Source: JBGPHT01 sp041484525
GTDB lineage: Bacteria > Acidobacteriota > Terriglobia > Bryobacterales > Bryobacteraceae
Reading direction: 5' to 3'
NCBI GenBank assembly: GCA_041484525.1
Contig: JBGPHT010000219.1
Location: forward strand, 1-10,570
Length of the DNA stretch: 10,570 nucleotides
A program made the translations under genes and the position numbers. Every line of letters starts with the position of its first letter. The first letter of the stretch is position 1. Shown here piece after piece: positions 1 to 6,952 of the stretch. A model generated the notes under the pieces. That model did no database searches. It saw nothing but the letters and a program-made list of their open reading frames with translations, and was not told the origin of the DNA.

Positions 1-736
1 CTCCCAAGTCGAGCGCCTGCTTGTGCGTGCGTTTGTTCAGATCCCAGACGTGAATCTGGTGGCCGTACTTGCCGCCCATCAGCAACTCCGGATTCAGGCC
101 GTTTTCGAACATATTCGGCGTGCCCCATTCGCTGGTGATCATGGCATCGTGGCCCAGATGCCAGGCGAAATCGTAGGCCAGGTACTGCGCTCCACGGTCC
201 AGTTCCCAGCGTCCGCGCACTTCGAACGTCTCCCCGTCCAGAACGAAGACGCCGCCCGGCCCTTCCCCATCGGGCGAACCCAGGGCATTCATGTAAATGC
301 CTTCCGGCCCGCAGTGAACGGTGTGAGGACGGCTGTACCCTGTCCGATTCATAACCGTCTCCGGTTCGATCGTTTTCACCAGCTTTGGATTTCTCGGATC
401 CGGCTTGGTGTCGAGAATATGAATACGCGACGACCGCAAGCCCGGCACCACCAGATAACGGCGCTCCATATGCGGATGCGGCGAATAGGGGCACAGGCAG
501 GAACTGCACGCATTCCAGCCAAAGTGGTGCAGTTCGTCACCCGCGTTGGGCATATCCACGCGGCCGACCATCTTGCCGTAGGAGTTCGATTCTGGGTCGA
601 CATCGACTACCCCCATCGCATCCGGGCGGCCCTTCAGGGTAGGGCTCAACATTGCTACATATGCCAGCTTCTCGGCCGGCGCTTCCATCGCCATCTTGGG
701 CGAGGGATAAAACGTTGGATCAGGTTGCCATCTCAT
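1..736 (-). CDS. Selenium-binding protein / methanethiol oxidase family, N-terminal part (cut by window edge)
   Basis: The minus strand is open from ATG at 736 to the window edge, giving 245 residues of a protein usually about 460 long; the C-terminal half lies outside. The translation matches the SELENBP1/SBP56 family along its length: VDVDPES near 44-50, DELHHFGWNACSSC at 67-80, a SSRIHILD strand, then VFVLDGETFEVRGRW and ITSEWGTPN blocks, as in the human protein. Members with known activity are methanethiol oxidases, turning methanethiol into formaldehyde, H2S and H2O2 with a copper-bound beta-propeller; His70, His71 and the CSSC pair belong to the conserved core. The residue aligned with human selenium-binding Cys57 is Gly54. 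No signal peptide is visible, so a cytoplasmic location is likely. The start is supported by AGGAGG at 746-751, nine bases upstream. It is divergent from the regulator at 866. The family call is sure; the substrate is not shown. Confidence 0.93.
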   Translation of the reverse strand, partial: MRWQPDPTFYPSPKMAMEAPAEKLAYVAMLSPTLKGRPDAMGVVDVDPESNSYGKMVGRVDMPNAGDELHHFGWNACSSCLCPYSPHPHMERRYLVVPGLRSSRIHILDTKPDPRNPKLVKTIEPETVMNRTGYSRPHTVHCGPEGIYMNALGSPDGEGPGGVFVLDGETFEVRGRWELDRGAQYLAYDFAWHLGHDAMITSEWGTPNMFENGLNPELLMGGKYGHQIHVWDLNKRTHKQALDLG

Positions 737-865
737 GTGTAAGAACCTCCTCGTTGTTTGCCCGGAAGCTAGTTCGTCCCGGCGCCTCCAAGAACAGTGT
801 GCGGCGGCAGGCCCTTGAAAAGCGTTTAGCGGTTCTTGATTCTTCCTGGAGCTTTTCTTTGTCGT
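737..865. promoter_or_regulatory. Divergent intergenic region with three AAGAAC sites
   Basis: This 129-bp gap must hold the promoters of both the selenium-binding protein gene (minus) and the regulator gene (plus). AAGAAC occurs at 741-746 and 790-795 on the plus strand and, as GTTCTT, at 832-837. The last two extend to a perfect 7-bp inverted repeat, CAAGAAC (789-795) and GTTCTTG (832-838), with centres 43 bp apart, close to four helical turns. A weak plus-strand promoter is possible: TTGAAA at 815-820, a 17-bp spacer, then GATTCT at 838-843. No good minus-strand hexamers stand out. An operator role for the repeats is inference. Confidence 0.35.
746..751 (-). promoter_or_regulatory. Ribosome binding site AGGAGG of the selenium-binding protein gene
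   Basis: A perfect AGGAGG on the minus strand lies nine bases before the ATG at 736. It fixes the start of the gene, and it is the strongest Shine-Dalgarno sequence I noticed at any gene start in the window. Confidence 0.8.
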
Positions 866-3796
866 ATGCTGGACTCAATGGAGGCCGTGTACGAGTTCGG
901 ACCATTCCGGCTCGAGACCGGTGAGAGGCGGCTTTTGCGGGACGGGCGTCCTGTCCGTCTGCGCGGGAAGGTGTTCGATACTCTCTGTGTGCTCGTGTCC
1001 CGGCCCGGCCGTTTGGTCGAGAAAGACGACCTGATCGCGGCAGTCTGGCCGGACACCGTTGTCGAGGAGAATAACCTCGCTCACAACATCAATGCGCTGA
1101 GGAAAGCCTTAGGCGACGGCACACTGATCGAAACAGTTCCCGGGAAAGGCTACCGCTTTGCTGGAACCGCGTGTCTGGCCGCGGCGGCTCCCGCACCGCG
1201 CACGGCGGAGACCCCGTCAGACACACCCCTCCTCATCGAACGCGAACGGCAGATGAAGAGTTTGCACGAGGCGTTTGTCGCGGCGCTCGGGGGAAAACGG
1301 CAGTTCGTCTGTATTCCAGGCGAAGCCGGGGTGGGCAAAACGACCCTTTTGAATGCCTTCCTGCAAGCGGTTCGACGCACGTCCGCCGCGCGCATCGGAC
1401 GCGGCCAATGCCTGGAAAGCCGCGGCGAGATGGAGCCCTACATCGCGGTTCTGGAGGCGCTCGGACGCCTCTGCCGCGAGCCGGATGGCGCCGAAGTGGT
1501 CTCGCTTCTTTATCGCAGGGCGCCCACATGGCTCGCGCAGATGCCCTGGCTGGCAAGCGCTCCGGAACTGGCTCAACTGCCGCAACGGAACCTCGGCGTC
1601 ACGCGGGACCGCATGCTCCGCGAGTTCGCCGAACTCGTCGAGGAGTTGGCGTTCGCGCGACCGTTGATCCTCGCGCTGGATGATTTGCATTGGTCGGATG
1701 ATTCCACGCTCTCGCTCCTCGAACTCCTGGCCCGCCGTGATGAAACTGCGCAATTGATCTTGATCGGCACGTACCGCCCGGCAGAGGCGACCAGGGCCAG
1801 GCAGCCCCTGGAGGCGTTGGCGCAGGGGCTGAAAATCCGCGGCCAATGCCGCGTGGTCAGACCCGGCCTGCTCAGTTCGGACGCGGTTCATTCGATAATC
1901 GGCGTCGCTCTTCCCGGCATCGCTCTCGACCCGGCTCTTGTACACACGGTACACCAGCGGACAGGCGGAAATCCTCTGTTCGTCCTCGCCCTGGTCGATC
2001 ACTGGAAAACGACGTCGGCGGTGGTGCTCCAGGCGGACGGCTGGCGGGCTGTTGCCGATTTCGACGAACTGGGCAAAGGCGTGCCCGAGAGCCTGACCGC
2101 CATGATCCATCAGAAGATGGATACGCTCAGCCCGGAGGAGCAGTTACTGCTGGAGGCCGCCAGTGTCGCAGGCCGCGAATTTGTGGCGAGCGTTCTTGCC
2201 TCCGGCCTCGGATGGACGGAAGACGATGCCGAGTTGGGGTGCGCCACCCTCGCCCGGCAGGGAACATTTATCCGCGACGCGGGTGTGCTCGAATGGCCGG
2301 GTGGAGGCCTCTCCGCGCGATTCCGTTTCATTCACGCCCTCTACCGCGAGGCGGTGTATCAACGTGTCCCGGCGGGCCGGCGCTCACGCCTCCATCGCCT
2401 CCTAGGCGAGGAACTCGAAAAGGCGTACGGCGCCCTGGCCGATGCGAATGCGAATCAACTCGCGCGCCACTTCCGCTACGGCGGCGATCGCCCGCGTTCC
2501 ATCCGGTACTTTCGGCTCGCCGCCGAGCAGGCGTTGCGGCGCAGTGCCCATCGGGAAGCGGTAAGCCTGTTGCAGTGCGGTCTCGAACTGGTAGAGCAGC
2601 AGCCCGAAACGCCGGAACGCCACGCGGAGGAGTTCGCATTTCGCTCGATGATGGCTCCCGCAACGCTGGCTGTAAAGGGATTCGCCGCGCCGGAGGCGGT
2701 CCTCAATTTTCAGCGCGCGCGCGAACTCGGACTCCGCCTGGTGCGCGTGGAGGAAATGTACCAACTTCTCTTTCATCTCGCCACGATGCACGAACTCCGC
2801 GGCGAATACCGGCTAGCCGAGCAGATTCTGGATGAAAGGCTCCGGCTTCCGGGAGTGAAGGATGGCGCGGCCGTCCAGATCGATTCCGACACGCTTCTCG
2901 CCTGCTCCTTGTTCCATCAGGGAGAATTCTCACGGGCCATTGAACGCGCGGAAAACGGGGTCAATCTGTATGATCCACAGCAGCACGCAGGCCTGATCGC
3001 CACCTATGGCGAGAATCCGGCTGTTGCATGTCATGGCTGGGCAGCGCTCTCGCTCTGGTGTCTGGGATATGCCGACAAGGCGCTCGAACGCGTGCAGCGT
3101 TCGCTTGAACTCGCCGGCCATCCGGACCTCATGTTCAGCCAGGCCGGTGCGAAAGTCCGCGCGGCCCATGTGTACCAACTTCGCCGTGACCCGGCGCAGA
3201 CGCTCCATTGGGCCACAGCCGCAGCCGCGCTTGCCGAGGAGCACGGCTATCTATACGCGAGTTCCTTTGCGCGAGCCCTCAAGGGCTGGGCACTTTCGAT
3301 GAGCGGCCAGCCTGCCGACGGTCTGGTTCTCATTCAGGAGGGCATCGCCCTCCTGAATCATATCGGCGCCAATATGGACCGGCCGTACCTGCTGGCACTG
3401 CTGTCGGAAATTTGCGCCGCGAATGGGCAGGTCCCCGAAGCGCTCGCTCTGGTGGCGGAAGCGCTCGGCCAAGTGCGTGGAAGCCGGACGTACTTCTACG
3501 AAGCGGAGCTTTACCGCCTACGCGGCGTCCTGGTTCTTCAGGCCGGCGGCCGCGCAGCGGAGGATGAGGCGGAGGCGAATTTCCGCCAGGCTCTTGGCAT
3601 TGCGAAACGGCAGAAAGCGAGAGCCCTCGAACTACGCGCCGCAGTGAGTTTGTGCCGGCTCTTGCACACTCGCGGCATGCCTCAGGACGGCCTCCGGGCG
3701 CTCGCTCCGGTCTACCGATGGTTCAAAGAGGGCAGCGCAACTGCCGACCTCACCGAGGCCAGAGAACTCGTCGCACGCGAGGTGCATACATCTTAA
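866..3796 (+). CDS. Winged-helix DNA-binding regulator fused to AAA ATPase and TPR repeats
   Basis: This is a large one-component transcriptional regulator of 976 residues. Residues about 7-100 form an OmpR/PhoB-type winged helix (FGPFRL, LRGKVFDTL, a WPDTVVEENNLAHNINALRKAL recognition region, ETVPGKGYRF hairpin) with no receiver domain, as in CadC-like proteins. An AAA_16-type ATPase follows: Walker A GEAGVGKTT at 152-160 (Lys158) and Walker B LALDDLHW with Asp272/Asp273. From about 500 to the end the protein is helical and Ala/Leu-rich with degenerate TPR-like repeats, as in LuxR/AfsR-type STAND ATPases. No membrane segment is visible, so it is probably cytoplasmic with ligand or partner sensing through the TPR part. 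ATG 866 is preferred, with GGAG at 848-851 (14 bases, rather long). ATG 878 is an alternative, and a TTG at 836 would add residues ahead of the domain. The ligand is unknown. Targets may include the divergent gene or the downstream operon. Confidence 0.9.
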   Translation: MLDSMEAVYEFGPFRLETGERRLLRDGRPVRLRGKVFDTLCVLVSRPGRLVEKDDLIAAVWPDTVVEENNLAHNINALRKALGDGTLIETVPGKGYRFAGTACLAAAAPAPRTAETPSDTPLLIERERQMKSLHEAFVAALGGKRQFVCIPGEAGVGKTTLLNAFLQAVRRTSAARIGRGQCLESRGEMEPYIAVLEALGRLCREPDGAEVVSLLYRRAPTWLAQMPWLASAPELAQLPQRNLGVTRDRMLREFAELVEELAFARPLILALDDLHWSDDSTLSLLELLARRDETAQLILIGTYRPAEATRARQPLEALAQGLKIRGQCRVVRPGLLSSDAVHSIIGVALPGIALDPALVHTVHQRTGGNPLFVLALVDHWKTTSAVVLQADGWRAVADFDELGKGVPESLTAMIHQKMDTLSPEEQLLLEAASVAGREFVASVLASGLGWTEDDAELGCATLARQGTFIRDAGVLEWPGGGLSARFRFIHALYREAVYQRVPAGRRSRLHRLLGEELEKAYGALADANANQLARHFRYGGDRPRSIRYFRLAAEQALRRSAHREAVSLLQCGLELVEQQPETPERHAEEFAFRSMMAPATLAVKGFAAPEAVLNFQRARELGLRLVRVEEMYQLLFHLATMHELRGEYRLAEQILDERLRLPGVKDGAAVQIDSDTLLACSLFHQGEFSRAIERAENGVNLYDPQQHAGLIATYGENPAVACHGWAALSLWCLGYADKALERVQRSLELAGHPDLMFSQAGAKVRAAHVYQLRRDPAQTLHWATAAAALAEEHGYLYASSFARALKGWALSMSGQPADGLVLIQEGIALLNHIGANMDRPYLLALLSEICAANGQVPEALALVAEALGQVRGSRTYFYEAELYRLRGVLVLQAGGRAAEDEAEANFRQALGIAKRQKARALELRAAVSLCRLLHTRGMPQDGLRALAPVYRWFKEGSATADLTEARELVAREVHTS

Positions 3797-4089
3797 TCGT
3801 TCTAGTGAATGGAATCTCGCTGGTCAGATACTTTGTAAGGCAGCCGCCCGCCTCTAGCGGCGCGGCGTCCGATCCTTGCGCGTGTGGCCGCCACACTGCA
3901 ACAATCTGGCCCATTCGCGGTTGAGGCGTAGCGGTGTAATCTCCGCGATTGGCATAGCGAGAAGATCCTGGTGGAGGGTAGGCCGCCTGCTCGTGGTAGC
4001 GCTCCACTGTCTTGGGCAGGAGCATCGACAGCGTGCGCGGGAGCGGAGCGGGGAACGCGCGACGCTCAGATCGGTATACGATCAAGAGC
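3797..4089. other. Intergenic region with several dyads
   Basis: About 290 bases separate the regulator from the four-gene operon. Three inverted repeats are visible: GTGTGGC-C-GCCACAC at 3882-3896 (perfect 7-bp arms, one central base); CCATTCGCGG at 3911-3920 with CCGCGATTGG at 3943-3952 (9 of 10 pairs, 22-base loop); and GATCG-GTATA-CGATC at 4069-4083, just before the operon. None is followed by a T-run, so no clear intrinsic terminator is present for the regulator. A minus-strand reading frame spans the gap, but I do not recognise its product. The promoter of the downstream operon probably lies here; I could not pick convincing hexamers. Confidence 0.4.
4069..4083. promoter_or_regulatory. 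Dyad GATCG-N5-CGATC before the four-gene operon
   Basis: Five-base arms GATCG (4069-4073) and CGATC (4079-4083) flank GTATA, ending six bases before the chosen GTG start at 4090. The position fits an operator or a promoter-overlapping site, but arms this short also arise by chance in GC-rich DNA. If translation started at GTG 4033 instead, the dyad would lie inside the coding region. Confidence 0.25.
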
Positions 4090-5166
4090 GTGGACCGACG
4101 AACGTTTCTCACTCTGGCCGGGGCCGCGCCTGCGCTGACTGCGGCCCCGCGGCGCACCACAGTCACGATCCGTGGCGAACAGTTTCTTCTCAACGGCAAG
4201 CCCACGTACGCAGGCAGGTCCTATCGAGGCATGAAGATCGAGGGACTGCTTATGAACGTGCGGGCCGTGCAGGGCATCTTCGACGATCTCAACCCCGAGA
4301 CCCGCGGGAAGTGGGCCTACCCGGACACCGGCACGTGGGACGCCGGCCGTAACACGCGCGAGTTCGTTGCGGCGCTCCCCGAATGGCGGCGGCACGGCGT
4401 GCTGGCGTTCACCATCAACCTCCAGGGTGGAAGCCCCGAGGGTTACTCCAAGGATCAACCCTGGGAGAACTCGGCGATCGATCCGGACGGTAAGCTCCGC
4501 CCCGCGTACATGAACCGCCTGGCCCGGATTCTCGACCGCGCCGATGAGCTCGGGATGGTCGCGATCGTCGGCTGCTTCTACTTCGGCCAGGACCAGCGGG
4601 TGAAGGACGAGGCCGCGGTGAAGCGCGCCGTCGTCAACACCACGAACTGGCTGCTCGAGCGCGATTATCGCAACGTGCTCCTGGAGGTCGACAACGAGTG
4701 CAACATTCGATCCTACGATCACGAAATCCTCAAGCCCGGACGCGTCGATGAGCCGATCGAGTTAGTCAAGAACACGCGGCGCGGCGGCCGGCGATTGCTG
4801 GTGGGTACGAGCTACGGCGGCGGCACGCCGGCGACGGCGAACGTGGTGAAGGCGTCCGACTTCCTGCTGCTGCATGGCAACGGTCCGGACGACCCGGCGC
4901 GTATCCGCCAGATGATCCAGACGTCGCGCAAGATAGAGACATGGCGTCCCATGCCGGTCCTGATCAATGAGGACGATCACTTCCGATTCGAAGAGCCGGA
5001 GAACCACATGATGACGTCGCTGCGCGAGTACGTCTCGTGGGGCTACTTCGATCCGGGCAAGAGCGATTATTCCGATGGCTACCAATGCCCGCCAGTGAAT
5101 TGGGGGATCAATTCCGAGCGCAAGCGCCAGTTCTTTGCGAAGTGCAAAGAGGTGACCGGCGCGTGA
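4090..5166 (+). CDS. Tat-exported TIM-barrel protein, glycoside hydrolase clan A-like
   Basis: From GTG 4090 the protein has 358 residues and opens with a twin-arginine-like signal, DRRTFLTLAGAAPALTAAP, so export is likely. A short beta segment (VTIRGEQFLLNGKPTYAGR) is followed by what looks like a (beta/alpha)8 barrel. Two acidic sites sit where clan GH-A enzymes carry the acid/base and nucleophile: Asn202-Glu203 in LLEVDNECN and Glu294 in PVLINEDDHF. The motifs GIFDDLNPETR and LQGGSPEGYS are ones I associate with uncharacterised planctomycete and acidobacterial proteins; this is recollection, not a search. A role in releasing a sugar or glycoside for the next three genes is inference. Start choice is open: GTG 4090 gives a normal short Tat n-region but has no good ribosome site, while GTG 4033 has AGGAG at 4018-4022 and would add 19 residues. 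It overlaps the next gene by four bases. Confidence 0.75.
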   Translation: MDRRTFLTLAGAAPALTAAPRRTTVTIRGEQFLLNGKPTYAGRSYRGMKIEGLLMNVRAVQGIFDDLNPETRGKWAYPDTGTWDAGRNTREFVAALPEWRRHGVLAFTINLQGGSPEGYSKDQPWENSAIDPDGKLRPAYMNRLARILDRADELGMVAIVGCFYFGQDQRVKDEAAVKRAVVNTTNWLLERDYRNVLLEVDNECNIRSYDHEILKPGRVDEPIELVKNTRRGGRRLLVGTSYGGGTPATANVVKASDFLLLHGNGPDDPARIRQMIQTSRKIETWRPMPVLINEDDHFRFEEPENHMMTSLREYVSWGYFDPGKSDYSDGYQCPPVNWGINSERKRQFFAKCKEVTGA

Positions 5167-6209
5167 AGACGTTCCGAATTGCCTTGCTTCCGGGCGATGG
5201 AGTCGGCCCGGAAGTGGTGGCGGAAGCCGTCCGCGTTCTGGATGCGGTTCAGGCTCGCGGAGTGGCGCCGGCTCTGACATACGAAGAGTTGCCGGTCGGA
5301 GCCGGAGAGTATTTGCGAAGCGGCGACCCGCTGCCCCCGCCCATCTTTGAGAGGCTGCGCGAATTCGATGCCATCCTGCTCGGCGCGATGGGGCTGCCCG
5401 GCGTGCGTTGGCCCGATGGCCGCGAGATGACGCCGCAGCTCGACTTGCGTGAGCGCCTCGATCTCTACTGCGGGTTGCGGCCCATCTACCTTTTTCATTC
5501 CCTCGATTCGCCGCTGCGCGATCGCGCGGCCGGGAGTATCGATTTCCTGCTGGTCCGGGAGAGCACGGAGGGGCTGTTCGCCACTCGAAGCGTGCCGCAG
5601 GATCCGGCAGCGGATTGCGCCGAGGACACGATGCGGATCACGCGCGCCGGCGCGGAGCGGGTCGTGCGCGCGGCCTTTCGCGCGGCGATCGCGCGGCGCA
5701 AGCACGTGACCCTCGTGGATAAGGCGAACGTTCTGCCCTCGATGGCGTTCTTCCGCCGGATCTTCGACGAAGTGGCGCGCGAATTTCCCGCGGTGGCGAC
5801 GGATCGCGTCTACGTGGATGCCGCGTCCTTGTATCTGATCCAGTGTCCGCAAAGGTTCGACGTGATGGTGACGGAGAACATGTTCGGCGACATCCTCTCC
5901 GATCTCGCGGCCGGACTCGTCGGTGGAATGGGGATGGCTCCTTCAGCCGACATCGGCGATCGCTACGCGGTATTCCAGCCCTCGCACGGATCGGCGCCGG
6001 ACATTACGGGCCGCGGAATCGCCAACCCGGTCGCGACGGTTCTTTCGGCGGCGATGATGATGGAGTGGCTGGGCGCGGCCGCGGGCGCCGAAGCGATTCG
6101 CACGGCCGTACGCGCCGTATTCTCCGACCGCCAACTGCGTACGCGCGATATGGGAGGCGCGCTGCGCACCGGCGAAATGACCGATTCGATCGTCGCGGCG
6201 CTTCCATGA
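5163..6209 (+). CDS. Isocitrate/isopropylmalate dehydrogenase family, beta-decarboxylating hydroxyacid dehydrogenase
   Basis: A 348-residue NAD(P)-dependent dehydrogenase of the family that oxidises a 2-hydroxy acid and decarboxylates the product. Conserved parts: GDGVGPEV at 11-18; substrate-carboxylate arginines Arg96, Arg106 (GLRP) and Arg132 (VREST); Lys187 in VDKANVLPS; metal-binding acids Asp219, Asp243 and Asp247 (NMFGDILSD); and GSAPDITGRGIANP at 276-289. Two changes argue against a leucine-pathway enzyme: Phe139 stands where the catalytic Tyr is expected (VREST-EG-LF), and the residues that grip the isopropyl group (Glu-x-x-Leu-Leu) read Met89-x-x-Gln92-Leu93. No leucine genes are nearby. 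The GTG start at 5163 is supported by AAGAGGTGA at 5147-5155 and by the 4-bp overlap with the gene before; the next gene overlaps its stop as ATGA. A tartrate- or malate-type substrate is possible but unproven. Confidence 0.88.
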   Translation: MKTFRIALLPGDGVGPEVVAEAVRVLDAVQARGVAPALTYEELPVGAGEYLRSGDPLPPPIFERLREFDAILLGAMGLPGVRWPDGREMTPQLDLRERLDLYCGLRPIYLFHSLDSPLRDRAAGSIDFLLVRESTEGLFATRSVPQDPAADCAEDTMRITRAGAERVVRAAFRAAIARRKHVTLVDKANVLPSMAFFRRIFDEVAREFPAVATDRVYVDAASLYLIQCPQRFDVMVTENMFGDILSDLAAGLVGGMGMAPSADIGDRYAVFQPSHGSAPDITGRGIANPVATVLSAAMMMEWLGAAAGAEAIRTAVRAVFSDRQLRTRDMGGALRTGEMTDSIVAALP

Positions 6210-6952
6210 AGGACGGATTCCGAGTCTTCGATACGCACACGCACATCGGCCACGCGCGGCATAGCGGCCGCACGGCGAGCGCGGACGATCTGCTCCGCAA
6301 CATGGATCGTCACGGGGTGGACCGTTCCGTGGCGATCCCCTTTCCCGTGGTGGAGGATCACCGCCGGGAGCACGATCTCATCGGGCACGCTGTGAAGGCG
6401 CATCCGGACCGGCTGGTGGGCGCGGCGTGCCTGAATCCGCATCTGCCGTTATCCGAGTTCCGCGACGAAGTACGCCGCTGCCGCGAAGTGTACGGCTTCC
6501 GGGCGCTCAAGCTGCAGCCGCAGTATCACGGTCTCAATCCGCTGTCGCCGGCCAGCGATTTCTTCTTCGAGACCGCCCTCGCCAATCGCATGTCGGTGAT
6601 CTGCCACACCGGCGCCGGTTTGCCGTTTTCGCTACCCTCGCTATGCATGATGCCGGTGCGCAAGTTTCCGGACCTGACCATCGTGGTGGCACACTGCGGG
6701 GGAGGCATCTTCGTGCATGAGGCGATCCTCGCCGCGGTATTCTGTCCCAACATCGTGCTCGAACTCTCCAGTCTGATGCCGCATCACGTGCTCGAAGTGT
6801 TGGCGCAGGTTCCCAGCGGCAGGCTGATGGTGGGCTCGAACCTGCCGGAAAACCTGGAGATCGAGATTGGCAAGATTCTGACGCTGGACGTCAGCGACGA
6901 GGACAAGCGCCGCATTCTGTCGGAGACCGCGAGCCAGGTATTCGGCGAATGA
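6206..6952 (+). CDS. Amidohydrolase-2 family protein with altered metal site
   Basis: A 248-residue TIM-barrel protein of the amidohydrolase-related family (Amidohydro_2), which includes decarboxylases such as ACMSD and gamma-resorcylate decarboxylase and hydrolases such as pyrone-dicarboxylate lactonase. Visible active-site pieces are DTHTHIG (His11, His13), ALKLQP (Lys102), CHTG (His134) and VAHCGGG (His163). The last strand, normally GSD-x-P with a metal-binding and catalytic Asp, reads GSNLPEN with Asn212 (codon AAC at 6839-6841). At 248 residues it is short for the family, though nothing looks truncated. There is no signal peptide, so it is cytoplasmic. Start ATG 6206 overlaps the previous stop (ATGA) without its own good ribosome site, suggesting translational coupling; it overlaps the next gene the same way. 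Whether it is a hydrolase, lactonase or decarboxylase cannot be read from sequence. Confidence 0.88.
   Translation: MKDGFRVFDTHTHIGHARHSGRTASADDLLRNMDRHGVDRSVAIPFPVVEDHRREHDLIGHAVKAHPDRLVGAACLNPHLPLSEFRDEVRRCREVYGFRALKLQPQYHGLNPLSPASDFFFETALANRMSVICHTGAGLPFSLPSLCMMPVRKFPDLTIVVAHCGGGIFVHEAILAAVFCPNIVLELSSLMPHHVLEVLAQVPSGRLMVGSNLPENLEIEIGKILTLDVSDEDKRRILSETASQVFGE

Noticed and set aside
23..742. Long plus-strand open frame of 239 residues over the left end
   Set aside because: It lies opposite the selenium-binding protein gene, whose translation matches a known family throughout. The plus-strand product resembles nothing.
1217..2110. Minus-strand open frame of 297 residues inside the regulator gene
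   Set aside because: It is antisense to the AAA ATPase domain, where the plus frame has clear Walker motifs; such shadows are common in GC-rich genes.
1846..2835. Plus-strand frame of 329 residues inside the regulator gene
   Set aside because: It is rich in Arg, Pro and Gly as expected for an out-of-frame reading, and overlaps the well-supported regulator frame.
3841..3875. GC-rich hairpin after the regulator as a terminator (GCCGC...GCGGC)
   Set aside because: The stem is only five pairs with a nine-base loop and no T-run follows, so an intrinsic terminator is not supported.
5163..6209. Assignment as leuB (3-isopropylmalate dehydrogenase of leucine synthesis)
   Set aside because: Residues that recognise the isopropyl group and the catalytic Tyr are changed, and there are no leucine genes nearby.
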